Positions 36,620-49,000 of a stretch of 64,000 nt of DNA are shown here, piece after piece. How positions within the stretch are numbered: the first letter of the stretch is position 1; each line of letters opens with the position of its first letter. A model generated the notes under the pieces. The model made no database searches. It saw nothing but the letters and a program-made list of their open reading frames with translations, and had not been told where the DNA came from. Origin of the DNA: Panicum virgatum (taxonomy: Eukaryota > Streptophyta > Magnoliopsida > Poales > Poaceae). The stretch spans positions 18,177,033 through 18,241,032 of the forward strand of contig NC_053153.1 of NCBI RefSeq assembly GCF_016808335.1. The letters are read 5' to 3'. The position numbers and the translations under genes are program-made.

Positions 36620-37719
36620 GTCCCAAAGGGCTAATGAGATATACGTGTATATATAAAGAGAACTGATGACTTTATTTTTTAAAAAAATAAAATTCAATGA
36701 GTTTGTGATGAGAAGCATGCGGTGGTGTTGATCTAGATGCCTGGCACTATGATAGAGCTGGGCTTACCAGCGCATTAGTCATAATCGTTATGTATACACA
36801 AGTTAAAGTATATTTACTCGCAAAAAAGTTGAAATATATTCAAACTATATGTATTATAATATATAAATAAAAACTCTATTTGTCTAATCCTTTCATTGCA
36901 AACTACAAGTCAACTTAGTATTGTTCTAAGTTAAACTTCTCTAGGTTTTATCAAGTTTATAAAAAAAGATCGATTCATAAATATCCACACTATTAAAGTA
37001 AGTTCACTGGATAGATCAAAATGGGCCTCAATCTATACTTTCATAAACTTCGTCAAAACTAGATGAATTTTTAAAACAGTGGAAGTGTTAACTAGGGACA
37101 CATAACTATAAATACTAACCCGTGCAGTTACAAGGGTTTGATAGGCTAGTGTTTAATTACTACATACATTTAATTTTAAAACCAAAACTAGTAACAGTTG
37201 TTGTAAGCCTAGCCCCCTTCTCGCTGTTGAAAATAGAGCGATAGTTTCAGTGACTTTCTTATACTCTGTCACATTACATAAGCACAAAAAAGATTGGGTA
37301 GTTTGGCGTGATCAACTTCCTTCCGTCCTTTCCTCACGAAAAAAAACTTCATTCGTCTTGTTCAGGATTATTGCAATCCCAATCATCCATAAAATACTTC
37401 TGTTTATGATTGACAATAGATGAATAACTGCCCTTTCCAATTATTGGGGGTTCGGGAGAACAGCCATGGACGAGACCTTGGTGGATACTAACCGGTCACA
37501 CGCTACGACCCCATAAACCGAAGTTGTAGGAGCACTAGGGCTAGCAATTTTCTTGGGGAGGTGCCAACTGACAGTACAGTTTCACTTCAACTAATAAATT
37601 GGATTTCAACTAATGTGCAGCACGTATATCATCTAAAAATGGTATATCATCTAAAAAAGCAGATATACAGTAGAGGAAGATTGGAGTCTGACAGGAGCTT
37701 GGAGTTGGCTGTTCAGACT
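36620..37719. other. Intergenic with a possible Helitron 3' end
   Basis: AT-rich sequence. At 37119-37149 CCCGTGCAGTTACAAGGG is followed by TTTGATAGG and CTAG with T next, resembling grass Helitron 3' ends. No 5' end was located and no gene seen. Confidence 0.4.
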
Positions 37720-38236
37720 CTTCAGAGATTGATTGACGCCACAGAGGCCAGAGGGCACTTCCAATGGAAGAATGGGTAAAGTTTCAGGCTACCAAGCATT
37801 AGCTATTGATGTACTTGGTGTGCTCTTGATGTCTTGTTATTCATTCTAGTGTCATCAACTATAGAAGAAAAGATATTTGAATTATCAATCAATATATAAC
37901 ATAAGCACACGACCGAACTATGCATTCATTTACTGTCTTATGGCACATATATACTGATATAATATTATACTACTGCACTCCTTTGTCCCAACAAATTACC
38001 GAAGTAGTAATGATTCATCAACTACAGACACAATCTGAGAATATAGTTCACAGCAGAGATCAACCGGTTAGTTTGATACGCCTATAACGCATTAATGTGT
38101 GGCTTAGCCTTGAGCCAGAGCCTCGACTTCCATCTCAACGTTATACCAAAGACCATGTCAAGTTCTCCCGACTTGACATCGTCCCGCAGCTCCCAATGTT
38201 AGGGTAGCAGGTTTAATAGAGAGTCTGCTGGAATTG
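37720..38236. repeat. Tandem duplicate of the P450 3' end and downstream flank, distal copy
   Basis: This copies 38237-38692. It starts CTTCAGAGATTGATTGACGC (the other copy has one difference) and runs through GCATTAGCTATTGATGTACT and CAACCGGTTA into a fragment of the P450 C-terminus. Many small indels show it is not recent. Confidence 0.85.
38082..38199 (-). pseudogene. C-terminal remnant of a second P450
   Basis: On the minus strand the last 40 or so codons of the neighbouring P450 are recognisable, ending LWLKAKPHINAL and a stop. The body is absent. It is either part of a tandem duplication limited to the 3' end, or all that remains of a tandem gene copy. Confidence 0.75.
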
Positions 38237-38571
38237 CTTCAGAGATTGATTTACGCCACATAGGGCTAGAGGGCACTTCCAATGGAAAAAGTGGTAGAGT
38301 TGCAGGATAGCAAGCATTAGCTATTGATGTACTTGATGTTCTCTTGATGTCTTATTCATTCTAGTGTCATCACCAAGAAGAAAAGATAACTTGAATTTAT
38401 CTCAATAATATAACATAAGCACACGACCAAACTATTCATTCATTTATTGATATAATGTTACACTGCACTCTGTCGCAACAAATTACGTAAGTAGCAATGA
38501 TTCATCGATTACAGACTCAATCTGAAAACATAGTTCACAGCAGAGATCAACCGGTTATTAGTTTGATACGC

Positions 38572-40637
38572 CTATAACACATTAATGTGTGGCTTAGCCT
38601 TCAGCCAGAGCGTGGACTTCCTTCTCAATGTCATACCAGAGGCCTCTGCCATGTCAAGTTCTTCCGAGTTGGCACCGTCCGGCAGCTCCCAATCGAAATG
38701 GTAGAGAAGGCTAGCAAGCAAGAGCTCCGCGTTGGCCAGCCCGAGCGTGATGCCGGGGCAGATCCTCCTGCCTGCCCCGAACGGTGTGAACTGGAAGTCA
38801 TTGCCCCTGAAATCAATGCTGCTACCGTCAAACCGTTCCGGCCTAAACTCCTCGCCGTCGTGCCAGAACTCGTTGTCCCTTGCGATAGCCCAGACGTTCA
38901 CAATCACCTTGGTTCCTCTTGGCACGTCGTAGCCCATGACCTGACATGCCTCGCGGCACTCTCGGGGGACCAGGAGTGGCACCGGCGCGTGAAGCCTCAA
39001 GGCCTCCTTGATCACCAGATGCAGATACCTTAGCTTGACCATGTCACCTTCAGTTAGCTTGTCTTGCCCCTTGAAGGTCTCCCTCACCTCTGCCTGGGCC
39101 TTGCGCATGACTCGTGGGTTCTTAACAAGCTCAGACATCGCCCACACCAGCACGGTTGATGAGGTCTCACTCCCGGCAGCAAATATATCCTGCATGCAAC
39201 AATGCATTGTTTAGTTTTGAAAAATATTCGTTTGTTGCTTCACACTAGTGGAGATGTACGTGCTTATGGCACATATTTACTTTTTCTTCCATCAAGCAAA
39301 TATTTTCCTTTCAAAACTAATACAAGTTTTTCTTTTCTTTCTATAAAATAATGATATTAATTATTATCCTTCTAAAACAAATAATGACGTGAATTATGCG
39401 TAAATACATGTGCAAAGTAAAGTAATATGTGGGTACAAATTAAAAGGTAGATATATGTATAGGAAATTGCTGGTGTAAAAAATATTAGCATATCGGTGAA
39501 AATATTTTCCTTCTATCAAAAAATGGTTACCATCCCTTTCATCAAACATCTAGATCTTACAAGTACGACCCTCTGTCAAACCTCTAGATCTGACAAGTAC
39601 GACCTCCGTGAGGGGTAAAAGGTACGGCTAATCATGTTGAGAAAGAGTTTCAATTGTTTCAATGAATTAAAATAAACCTGTGCATAGGAAAGTATCGTGT
39701 GCTTTGGAGGAAAGTGGTGTTGGTAAGCTGATCTTACGAAAATGACGGTGCTGACTAGCTCGTTGGTGACCGCAAACTGCAGGCCACCTTCCCGCTGCAG
39801 CCTGAGGAGGACATCGAGGAGGTCCTCGTCTCGCTCTGGCGTCGGCATGACTGCGCGCTCCTGGATGATGCTCTCGATGATCCGGTACAAGTTCTTCTGG
39901 CACCTTGCTATGTCCCTCACGGCGGCGCTGAACCGGCGCACCAGCGGCGAGGACGGGTACAGGTCGGCCAGGTTGAACCCGGCGATGAGCCGCAAGACTT
40001 CGTCGAGATCGCGCAGGTACTCGTCCTGGTACCTGCACCGGTCGCCGATGACCGTGCGCACGGCGATGTCGTTTATCGTGTGGCAGATCCCATCGCTGAC
40101 GTTGAAGGGCCGCCCGCCACCGCACTCGCCGGAGATGGAGTGGAGGAGGTTCGCCACCTCTTCCTCCCGGATGGGCCGGAATGAGAGCACGCGCCGCTGG
40201 TTGAAGAGCTCGAGCATGCACAGCTTGCGGAGCTCGCGCCAGTGCTGGTTGTACGCGGAGAAGACGATGTCCTTGCCGCCGCAACTGATGATGTCGATGG
40301 TGGCGCTCACGTGGCGGTTGCAGAAGGTGAGGTCGTGGGTCTTCATCACCTCCCTGGCGGCCTCGGCGGAGGAGACCACCAGCGTGGGAACCGAGCCCAG
40401 GCGGAGCAGCATGACCGGCCCGTAGGTTCCGGACATCTCGAGCAGCGCCCGGTGGGGCAGGTCGCGGAAGCGCGACAGGAGGAGGTGGTGCAGGCTGCCG
40501 ACGAGCGGCAGCTGCCATGGCCCCGGCGGTTGGCGAAGCGCCGACGATGGCTTTGCGCGTGAGGGCGTGACGTAGCTCCTGATGAGCTTGAGGAGGGCGA
40601 GGAAGAAGAAGGCAAGAAAAGGGATCCTGATGTCCAT
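38572..40637 (-). CDS. Cytochrome P450, CYP71 clan (A-type), 2 exons, 505 aa
   Basis: Exon 1 is 40637-39738 (300 codons). Exon 2 is 39189-38572 (205 codons plus stop). The 548-bp intron has GT/AG ends, phase 0, at the place usual for CYP71-type genes just before the I-helix. N-terminal hydrophobic anchor (about 5-17), hinge PPGPWQLPLVG (37-47), I-helix AGSET (305-309), ExxR Glu362-Arg365, PERF (417-420), heme-binding FGAGRRICPG (437-446) with Cys444. All key residues are present and there is no stop, so it is probably functional. The protein would be an ER-anchored haem mono-oxygenase using a P450 reductase. The family acts in specialised metabolism (terpenoids, phenolics, benzoxazinoids and others); the substrate cannot be read from sequence. 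Start was set at MDIRIPFLAF because it gives the normal length and leader. Confidence 0.93.
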
Positions 40638-40701
40638 TTCGCCAGGGAAGGGAAAAGTAATTTGCTGCTGGCAGCATTTGTTGGGGAGTCTCGAGAAGCC
40701 A

Positions 40702-40709
40702 ATATATAG
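40702..40709 (-). promoter_or_regulatory. TATA box of the P450 gene
   Basis: On the minus strand CTATATATT lies about 65 bp upstream of the start codon, followed by GGCTTCTCGAGAC. This is a reasonable distance for a short 5' leader. Confidence 0.6.
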
Positions 40710-41074
40710 AGTTGTTGGGGTGAAATTCGGTAGGTCGAATCTTGCGCACCACGAGATGTTAAAGTATTGCTGCTCTTTGGGGCGTGTATCACGCTGAGCT
40801 GAGAAAAAATCTTCCATATACACGAACCGGCTGATAAGATCTGCTACAACCAGGTGCAGGATCTGATCATTGGATATAAAATGAAGATCGCAGAAATCTA
40901 TTGGTTATTATGGATCTACAGGAGAAGGGGTTGGAAGCAGCCAATAAACATCTGTTCGACCTTGGATAACTTGTGAAATCTAACCGGGACAGTCCTATAA
41001 GCAATAATAAGAATTCGATAACTGATGGATAACCTAAATGAAATCACAGTGATATGTCCATTATTAAAGTTTAG
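40710..41074. other. Upstream flank of the P450 gene
   Basis: This probably holds the distal promoter. The open frame extends upstream of the chosen start but lacks P450 features. No other gene seen. Confidence 0.4.
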
Positions 41075-41082
41075 TTTGATCC

Positions 41083-41219
41083 ATGATTTTAAATCGCCAG
41101 CTAAAGAGTTTAGCGGCTAGGCTGCCGTTACGGTGTTTAGCAGGCTATAGCCAATATTTAGCGGGCTAAATGTCATAGCGGCTGCCCTTCCTAGCAGCTA
41201 TACCTAGCTATTTAGAAAC
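41083..41219. mobile_element. hAT-type MITE (137 bp)
   Basis: The 8-bp flank TTTGATCC is duplicated exactly (41075-41082 and 41220-41227). The ends resemble each other in inverted orientation (TTTTAAATCGCC and TTTCTAAATAGC). The inside repeats TTTAGCGGGCTA-type units. Confidence 0.8.
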
Positions 41220-41227
41220 TTTGATCC

Positions 41228-42823
41228 GGTAAAGACGATAGTTACGAGCAAACCGGAGGTCGGACCTAACCGATGCAACCGCTCCCCCGAAGAATACGCG
41301 AAATCTACTCCTACTTCTAGGGTTTGGCGTGATGCCGAAAAGAAATTGTATTGATATGTGATTATTTTTTTACAAACCCTAAGATCTGCTATTTATAACT
41401 TGAGCCTAGGCTCACCTAACTTAACACGACTTTAGTAAATGGAAAAAATCTTAATCTACTATATTATTTACAAGATATCATAAAAGAACCGGACTCGTAA
41501 ATCTCATGATGGTGTCGTCCTGTCGTCCGACTTGGAATCTGTCACTGAACCACCTTTAACCAATCCTTAGAGTCTTCTTGACCGCACCGGCATCAGTTTT
41601 GACCAGCCCATCTCTTTACTCCTTGGCCGAATGAGCTATAAGCCTTTCTAAATATTTCCCATCGGCTCAAGTGGTCTGGTTGTGTGTGGCTACTGGTAGA
41701 GTAGTTGCCACAGCCAGATGCTTATAGGCTAACCGGAGGCAACTGTAGGTACTTAGGGAGGAGCTGATCAAGTGGATCAGTTTCAAGTAGGTTGTGCTGT
41801 GGCAACTAGGGTGTTTCTTTTGAAACTAGTGTGTTAGCTTGTAACGTTTCTACGTGAAACTGGTGTGTTAGCGTGTATCTTGGATAGTATCAACAGATAC
41901 CTTTATTATTTCCGGCCGTACATGAAAACAATGCGGAGGGGAGAAGTTTAATTTGTGCGTGCCTGGCGTGCATTTAAGAAATCATTTCTGCTTTTGTTTG
42001 TATAAGTTGATAAGAAGACAGCGATGGGCAAGGCCAAATGGGGATTAGACTCACATGTCTGGGTTTGGGACCGTACGCTAGCTGCTCGCCGTCGGCGCTG
42101 CTCAGCCGGCCTGTCGGCTTGATTGGCCAATTAAATCATCACCGGCCCGTTATACCCATAGGAGAGGAGCAACTGTGTCGCCTAGCATCGGCGCGGCTAA
42201 GGAAGTGTCAGCTGTGATGCTAGGAGGAGGACGAGGAGGCACCAGACGTGGTGCAGGGAGGGGAGGCACGGTGCGGCACTGGCTACGGCGTGGGGAAGAG
42301 GGAGGGGTTGCACCGCTCTGACCATCGCGGGGAGAGGATGAGAGGACGGCGCCCGCCTTGGCGAGGGGGATGGGAGGCGTGGCGCAACACTAGTCGTGGC
42401 GTGGGAATGGAGGAGGGGACGAGGGGGTCGCGCCGATCTTTGTGTGGGGAGAGGAGGGGACAGCGCCAGCTATAGCACGGGAAGGGAAGATGCATCACCG
42501 TCTGCCGCGCTACGACGCGGGGAGGAGCCGGCCACAACCTAGGGAGGCTGGAGGGGAGGAGGGCGCAACATCACACCGCAGTACCGCACAGGTCTCGTGC
42601 CTTATGGCCAACTCAGTACGAAACATGAAGGCAGTAGACATCGAAGAAATGATATTTGACTATGGTAAATTATATATGCTGTGAACCAAAGTGACGTATG
42701 AGCAAACTTTTTTCTCATCGCATTGCAAAGGCTATAAATAGTTTCTTGTGTTCTAATGTGGATCCAGTAAAACATTATAGCAGTTAGTTACAGTAAAGAC
42801 ATTAAATATTTAATTCATTCTAC
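41228..42823. other. Intergenic, no gene supported
   Basis: Mixed AT-rich sequence and a GC-rich purine patch (about 42230-42570) with short overlapping frames on both strands that look compositional. An AAACTNGTGTGTTAGC repeat occurs at about 41822 and 41859. Nothing else is recognisable. Confidence 0.5.
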
Positions 42824-43021
42824 TCCGTCCCAAAAAAGCAAGTCATTCTAGGATTCAAATTTTATCCCTAAAACATGTATCTTACCCTATTTAGTCTATG
42901 CATGCGCATGTAACCATCAATTAGTACCAAATATGACTAATAAATATAGATAAGTAAAGTTATTTTACCACTTTCTTAATCTGTTCTAAAATTTCTAAAG
43001 TGACTTTTTTTGGAAGGGGGG
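42824..43021. mobile_element. Degenerate Stowaway-like MITE
   Basis: The left end CTCCGTCCCAAAAAAGC after TA pairs with the right end TTTTTTTGGAAGGGGGGAG. The inside resembles other Stowaways. The right TA is not preserved. Confidence 0.55.
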
Positions 43022-43207
43022 AGTTGGATTAAAGCTTAGTAACTAGTAGTCAGAGCTTTGGGTTTTCTTATGGTGATAATATACCAATATACCATAGTAC
43101 CATACAGACAGTCTCTGTTATGATGGAACAGAAAGCTAGAGAGCGCGAGATCTATGTTGGCTAGGCCAAGCATGGTACCAGAGCTACTCCGGCCAGCCCC
43201 AAACAGA

Positions 43208-43643
43208 ATCGCAGTGATTAAAATCTACTGCCTTCTCCGCTCCTCCCCGCACTCCACGGCAAAAAGGTGACGCGTGTTGCTCTCCGCGAGCGTCGGTGCT
43301 TTTGCAAAAAAAACTCTCAAATTTTATCAAAATAACAACAAAACCCAGCTCGTTTTGATGGTACAGTGCTCAGGTTCTTTTATTTTCCATATAGACCCCC
43401 CAAATAAATGTTTATTTCGATGCAAATCGCAGTGATTAAAATCTACTGCCTTCTCTGCTCCTCCCCACACTCCACGACAAAAACGTGACGCGTGTTGCTC
43501 TCCGCGAGCGTCGGTGCTTTTGCAAAAAAAACCCTCAAATTTTATCAAAATAACAACAAAACCCAGCTCGTTCTGATGGTACAGTACTCAGGTTCTTTTA
43601 TTTTCCATATAGACCCCCAAATAAATGTTTATTTCAATGCAAA
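43208..43643. repeat. Two tandem copies of a 218-bp unit
   Basis: Copies begin ATCGCAGTGATTAAAATC at 43208 and 43426. They differ at a handful of positions. The unit includes CTCTCCGCGAGCGTCGGTGC and a T-rich end. It lies just upstream of the GC-rich exon-like region, so it could be a duplicated promoter segment. Confidence 0.9.
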
Positions 43644-43659
43644 GAAGAGAAAAATCGAT

Positions 43660-45195
43660 AGTCCTGCTATCTTTACAAAAAAAACCCCTGCGAGCCATTT
43701 TTCATTTAGCCCCTCCCGCACCCCCGAACCCTAACCCCATCCTCCTCCCGACTCCCCGCTCCTGCACGCCGCCGCCTCCCTTCCTCTCCTCACCAGCTCC
43801 ACGCCGCCGCGAGCTGCGCCCCCCCCCTCCCCCGCCGCGCTCGGAACCCCTCCTCCGCCGCGGCACAGGGCCTCCTCCGCCACGCAGCTGGACCCCGAGC
43901 CTCGGGCCCGCGCGCTTGGCACCCCTTCCTCCACCGCGCGCTCGGCATCCCCTCCTCCGTCGCGCTGCCGATGCCAGGTGCATGGCCGGGTGGCGCACGA
44001 GCAAGCGTGGCCGCGGGGCTGCCGGCGTGCGAGCAGTCATGACGGCGTCACGGCGGGCGGAGGTAGCGGAGTAGCGGGAGGCGGTCCGCCCCTCGTCTCC
44101 CGTGGCGCCCGAGGAGCAGACGGTGGAAGAGGAGTAGGAGGAGGCCACCTTTGTGAACGCGTTCAGCGACGAGCATCTGTGCGAGGTAGCGCCCTGCATC
44201 CTTATCGCCCGAGCATTGTTCTTAACAAGTGCAATATCTGAGGACCACTAAGGAGAATTTCTTAACAAAATGTTTTGCAAAATCTGTGGAATACAGGCGC
44301 TACCCTAAAACTCAACTCAATACATTGCAGATGGATTATGCTACGTAATCATCCTAGAAAATATACCATGGATTATGCAACTAAAATTATAGAATACTGG
44401 CTTCCAAGGAAGATTATCCAGTTAGTTCTTTCACTCTTTCAAGTTTCAAGCATGAAAGGAGTTATCACATTTCCTATTATCCTTTTTCCCTGAATGCAAA
44501 CTGAATGCAATAGAGGCAAACTATCCGCTACAAAATATTCATATCCATGTGAGATATACAAAGTGATGTGGTCATGTGGATATAGGATATCGCTATATTA
44601 AAAGACCCATTCTTGAAATTTCACTTTCTGTGCTGCATCTTACACAACCTTTTTTTTTTTGCAAGATAGTGATCAACCAGATCTTGTCTGTAACATGCGC
44701 ATAAGTTTTGCAGCAAAACTAGGTGGGAATGACTAAACATCTAGATGCAGTGTTTTGCCTATATTGGGCTGGCAGTAGCTGCCACTACATGATATAGATA
44801 AAAAATATTCGATTTCCTATCATACTGCAACCTTTTCTTTTGAAGTAATACACTGCAACCTTTTGGAGGCTATTGCTTAGAATTGTTGTGTTCCAGTATA
44901 GAATCTGGATAACCTTGCTTTTAGTATCTATATGTTGGACTTCCCTTTGACTGGTTGTTAATTTTGATTGTTTCTAGGATATTCATACGGAGCTTATTCA
45001 GTCTAGAAGGAATCAGATGGTCAAATGAGGAACGGTAAAGGAACAGCTAACAGTTGATTTAGTGTCCAGGAAGATGACTGGTTTGTGTCCACTCATGCCA
45101 GAAGAGGTGAGAGCTTGCTTATAACATATTATCTGTTTGCTCGCTAAATTTGGTTGAAATAGTTCATCAATCAACTGATGTGCTACAGACCCATG
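43660..45195 (+). other. Gene-like remnant (GC-rich first exon and short exon-like pieces), unidentified
   Basis: A GC-rich stretch (43720-44190) is followed by AT-rich DNA, as at the start of many grass genes. Peptide-like pieces are VNAFSDEHLCE (about 44152-44184, then GTAGCG) and, after an acceptor at about 44979, DIHTELIQSRRNQMVK, a stop, and VKEQLTVDLVSRKMTG up to a GTGAGA donor at 45108. Stops interrupt the pieces. I do not recognise the family. The LTR element at 45196 splits it from possible exons farther right. Confidence 0.35.
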
Positions 45196-45519
45196 TGTTG
45201 GGGGTGCGCCTAGACTGCCACGTAAGGCTAGGGACCCCCTTTGTGCAAAAGAGTCTAAATTAGAGGGTCTAAGGGCTAGTTTATGAGTTCTATGGACTTA
45301 TTTGCAGCTTCTACGGACTTGCTTGTAAATATCAAGGACTTTCTTGTAATATGCGACCCCACCAAGGTAATAAGTATAAACAACCACCACCTCCACCCTA
45401 TAAATAGCCCCCATGGGGAGGAGTTGGGGGACTTTTGGCCTCTTACTTATTTGTTCACTTGGCTTGCTCTCTCCTCACTCTATCTCATCTCTTGTCTGTT
45501 CGGGGGCAAAACCCCAACA
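45196..45519 (+). mobile_element. 5' LTR of the LARD-like element
   Basis: It starts TGTTGGGGGTGCGCC and ends GGCAAAACCCCAACA. TATAAATAG at 45399-45407 is the likely promoter. Confidence 0.92.
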
Positions 45520-45521
45520 GC

Positions 45522-45538
45522 TGGCGCCCACCGTGGGG
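45522..45538 (+). other. Primer binding site of the LARD-like element
   Basis: TGGCGCCCACCGTGGGG starts 2 bases after the LTR end. The same primer site is familiar from grass Gypsy elements of the Cinful/Zeon kind. Confidence 0.8.
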
Positions 45539-46039
45539 ATCGAACCCTCGACACGTCTTATTTTTTTTTTAGAGAGATGATGATATTGAGGTGGAGCGAA
45601 GCTTAATGCGCTTGAGGTCAACCTTCGAACCTCCGAATCTGGTCCCTAAGCTAGCAGTCAAGAACCTTCTTGCGGTTGTGCCATGCTTGCGCATTGGCAC
45701 GTGTGGAACAAGCAAAGTTCCAGCTGACAACCAAGCGGTGGTGGTTCACCACACGAAGCTTTTGTAAACTGAGCAATGATCATGACTCATGAGTGGTGGA
45801 GCTTCGGGCCTCTCAACTGCACTTGCGTCACTCAAGTTTTGCCGCCAGCAGGACACACGTCCACCCACCTTGATTAGCTATTTCGATTAAGCTATTATTT
45901 GCTAACCCAAAGATTCCGGAGAAATGGTCCTGTGCAGGTCATGCACCTTCGATCATCCACAAGATGAAAGGCAAGGACCCGGGAACCTTCGATGGTTCTT
46001 GCATGGGCCATGCAATCGCTCAACTAGAAGCCGAAAGCG

Positions 46040-49000
46040 GTGAACCACTCGAAGCTCCATGGCGAAGCTTCCTACCTGCGAAGGCCAAAATTATTTAAGG
46101 CAAGCAGCCGGCAACCTCGACGACCTCTGCGGCAAGCCCGGAACCTCCTCGGCGAGCCGAAGCTTCGTGATCGTCGGCGGCGAGCTGAAGCTTCGCGGCC
46201 GTCCGCAACTATCCGCGGCAAGCCCGGAACCTCCCCGGCGAGCCGAAGCTTCGTGGACCTCCACGGCGAACATGAACCTCCTCAGCAAGCTGAAGCTCCG
46301 CGGCGAGCTGGACCTTCGCGGCTGCCGGCGAACCCCCGCGGCGAACACGAACTATCTCGGCAAGCAGCAACCTTCGCTAGCATAACAACAATGGCAAGCA
46401 ATGAGCCAACAAGCTCATGGCAAACGCCAACCTCCACATGCATGAGCTCGACGTGCATTATGCAAGCCCAGGTGACCTCTACCATCAACAAGCAAGCGAA
46501 GGTTATTAATCAATTATAAAAGTCCAATACTCATACCAAAGGACCTCCGATCAGATAAGGAACTTATTCTTCCACCAAACTTTGCAAAAGTCATGTTGCT
46601 AAGGGTTCCGAACTTAGCACCAGGCCGTAAAGTTAAAAGAAAAAGTTACTCTACCTGTCCAACAACTTCGATTTTGTGACAAGAATTAGCATTTTCTATG
46701 ATATCTATTAACAAGAGATAAAATTGCATGTTCGGGATATTTTCTATTCATGTGCTATGTATGTGCATGTGCATGCATGCATTACCTATGCATGCATCTC
46801 TTTTTTGGTTTCCAGTCGTTACCTTCGATTGTTCATGCCTCGGAAACGAAGCTGCTTGGTAATAATGCAGGCACCTCAGTTGATTTCACTGCTCGCCACC
46901 TTCGCACACCAAGCTGCGGAACCTCCGCGCGCAAAATTGTGCTCGTCATCTCTGCGTGCCAAGCTGCGGAACCCTCGCTCGGAACCTCCGCGCCAAGACG
47001 AGTTTTCAACCTTCGCCAAGCACTCAAGCTGCAAACCTTCGCTCGGATACGGCCGCACCAGCCAAGCTGCGGTCGGAACCTTTGCGCCAGGTTGCGTTCG
47101 TCACCTCCATGTGCTTTCGAAAGCAACGACAAAGAGAGGTTCAGAGTTCAAGAAATTGCGAAGTTACCAGACCTTCGGTGAACCAAATAAGTAATCACGA
47201 CTTTTGTTTAATCAATTGAATCAATATTCTCAAGCATCTCACTATACGAAGGTCATAGTCCTTTTAGAACAATACTTTTTAACCGGCCTACAACCTTAGG
47301 TGATGCCCGGTTATAGACTAATGAGCAAATAATAGATGGAAAGCTCCCCATCTCTCAAATATTAAAGTTCTATCACTAACCCCCTTGTGTTGCAGGATGT
47401 ATCCTTTAATAAAGTTTTTTTTAATAATTGCACGTTTTTAGCTTGTTTGCATGTCTTCATCTCTTTTGTACTTGCATGTGCTACCCATACGCATCTCCTT
47501 GTGTTGTTTGCATGCGTCACATCCGCATGAGGTTGGTCGGCTGCCCGTCGTCCAGTTGCGCACTGCGCGCTCGCCACCTCCGCATATGATTAGCTACATA
47601 TTTTGATTAACTTCTATTAGCTACCTAGTTTCTCAGGCGAAGGTTCCAGACAAGGATGCAAGCCATTGGATTCCCTGCTACCTTCGATCTTCATGCAGCC
47701 ACGTCAAAAGTGGATTCAAAATTAAAAAAATCATGAGTCGAAGGTGCCAGGCAAGACTCCAGGAATCAAGATCATCTACAAGTCACCTTCGCTCAGCTGT
47801 CCGCATGCCGATCGAAGATGGGCAAGCACTTTCGGAAGGCCAATAACCAAGGGTCCATCAACCTTCGGCCCTAGCAAATATCTGGCCCACAACCAAAACC
47901 AGCAGAGTTATCATACTTGGCCAATAACGAAGATTATGATCTTATTGGTTTTTCTAGTTTCATTGACCTCAGATAAAGTTATCACTCTTATTGACCTTAG
48001 AGAAGGTTATTCTCAATCTTGTCATGGGTCGAAGCAACAAAGAGTTGCAAACATCGACCATCGCATCTTGCATGCTCAAATTATGTAAGTCAGCAAAGCT
48101 CACATTCTTCGCGAACTTTGCATACTTATCTAAAATTGCAATAAGCAATCTAATGCCAAAGGGCTTCCGGACCTAAGGGTTTCGAAATTAAAATATCTTA
48201 TGATCTCCAATTTGGGCTTCACTCGATCAGCACACTTGGTCCCAAGGGACTATTTATGAGAAGTTGCATCTTGAATATCAAAAGTTTTCTCTAACATGCA
48301 GGTTATCATAAATGTGAGTACTTCTGCTACTTGAGCTAACCTTTGTATACTAGACCTTTGTTCTTGAAGCGCATGTTTATTGGTTTTCACTCCTTAACCA
48401 AGCCAAAGAATCTATACAATACAGATCGAGTGGCATTCATTGGATAATATTTATTGCTGACCTTGAGTTTTCACCATCTGTGGGATTCAGCTCTATTGAT
48501 AATTTGGCATTCATCAACCATTGGCCCTTCACTATAATGGCCTTCATCAACAAGTGGTTTTCACCCTAGGGGCTCTCTTGATTCACAGAAAGCCAAAGAC
48601 CAGAAAATCTTCGGTTGGCTATCCAAAATGCAAAAAGTGTGTTTCGGCCAAGGGGTTCTCATGGTTTGAAAGTAACGAGAGGCCAAAAAACCTTCGGCTA
48701 TATTTATATGCATTCATTCACATACAAAAACACACATCAAATCATCTCATTGCATGAATGCATAATCATGCATGGTAAAAAGAAAAAGAAGAAGAAGAAG
48801 CTCGGAGGAGCTAAGAGGTTTATGACCTCAATAATGAAGTCGAGTATCGCTTCCTGCACGTAAGGACGAATACCTCGCAAAAGAAAGCCAATGGGCTATC
48901 TATCCTAAGAGATATGAAGCAAAAACACCTTCGGCCAAAAAAAAGTCGGGTGACGACCCGCAAACTTACTTTTCTGTAACTTTTGCAGCTCGTGTCCAAG

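Noticed and set aside
39667..40752. 361-codon minus-strand frame overlapping the P450 first exon
   Set aside because: It is a shadow of the P450 exon in another frame, rich in Arg/Ala/Pro. The P450 frame carries the recognisable motifs.
46040..47194. Frames of 143-159 codons in the LARD core
   Set aside because: They translate short degenerate repeats (Ser/Arg/Leu-rich) in several frames at once and show no Gag or Pol motif.
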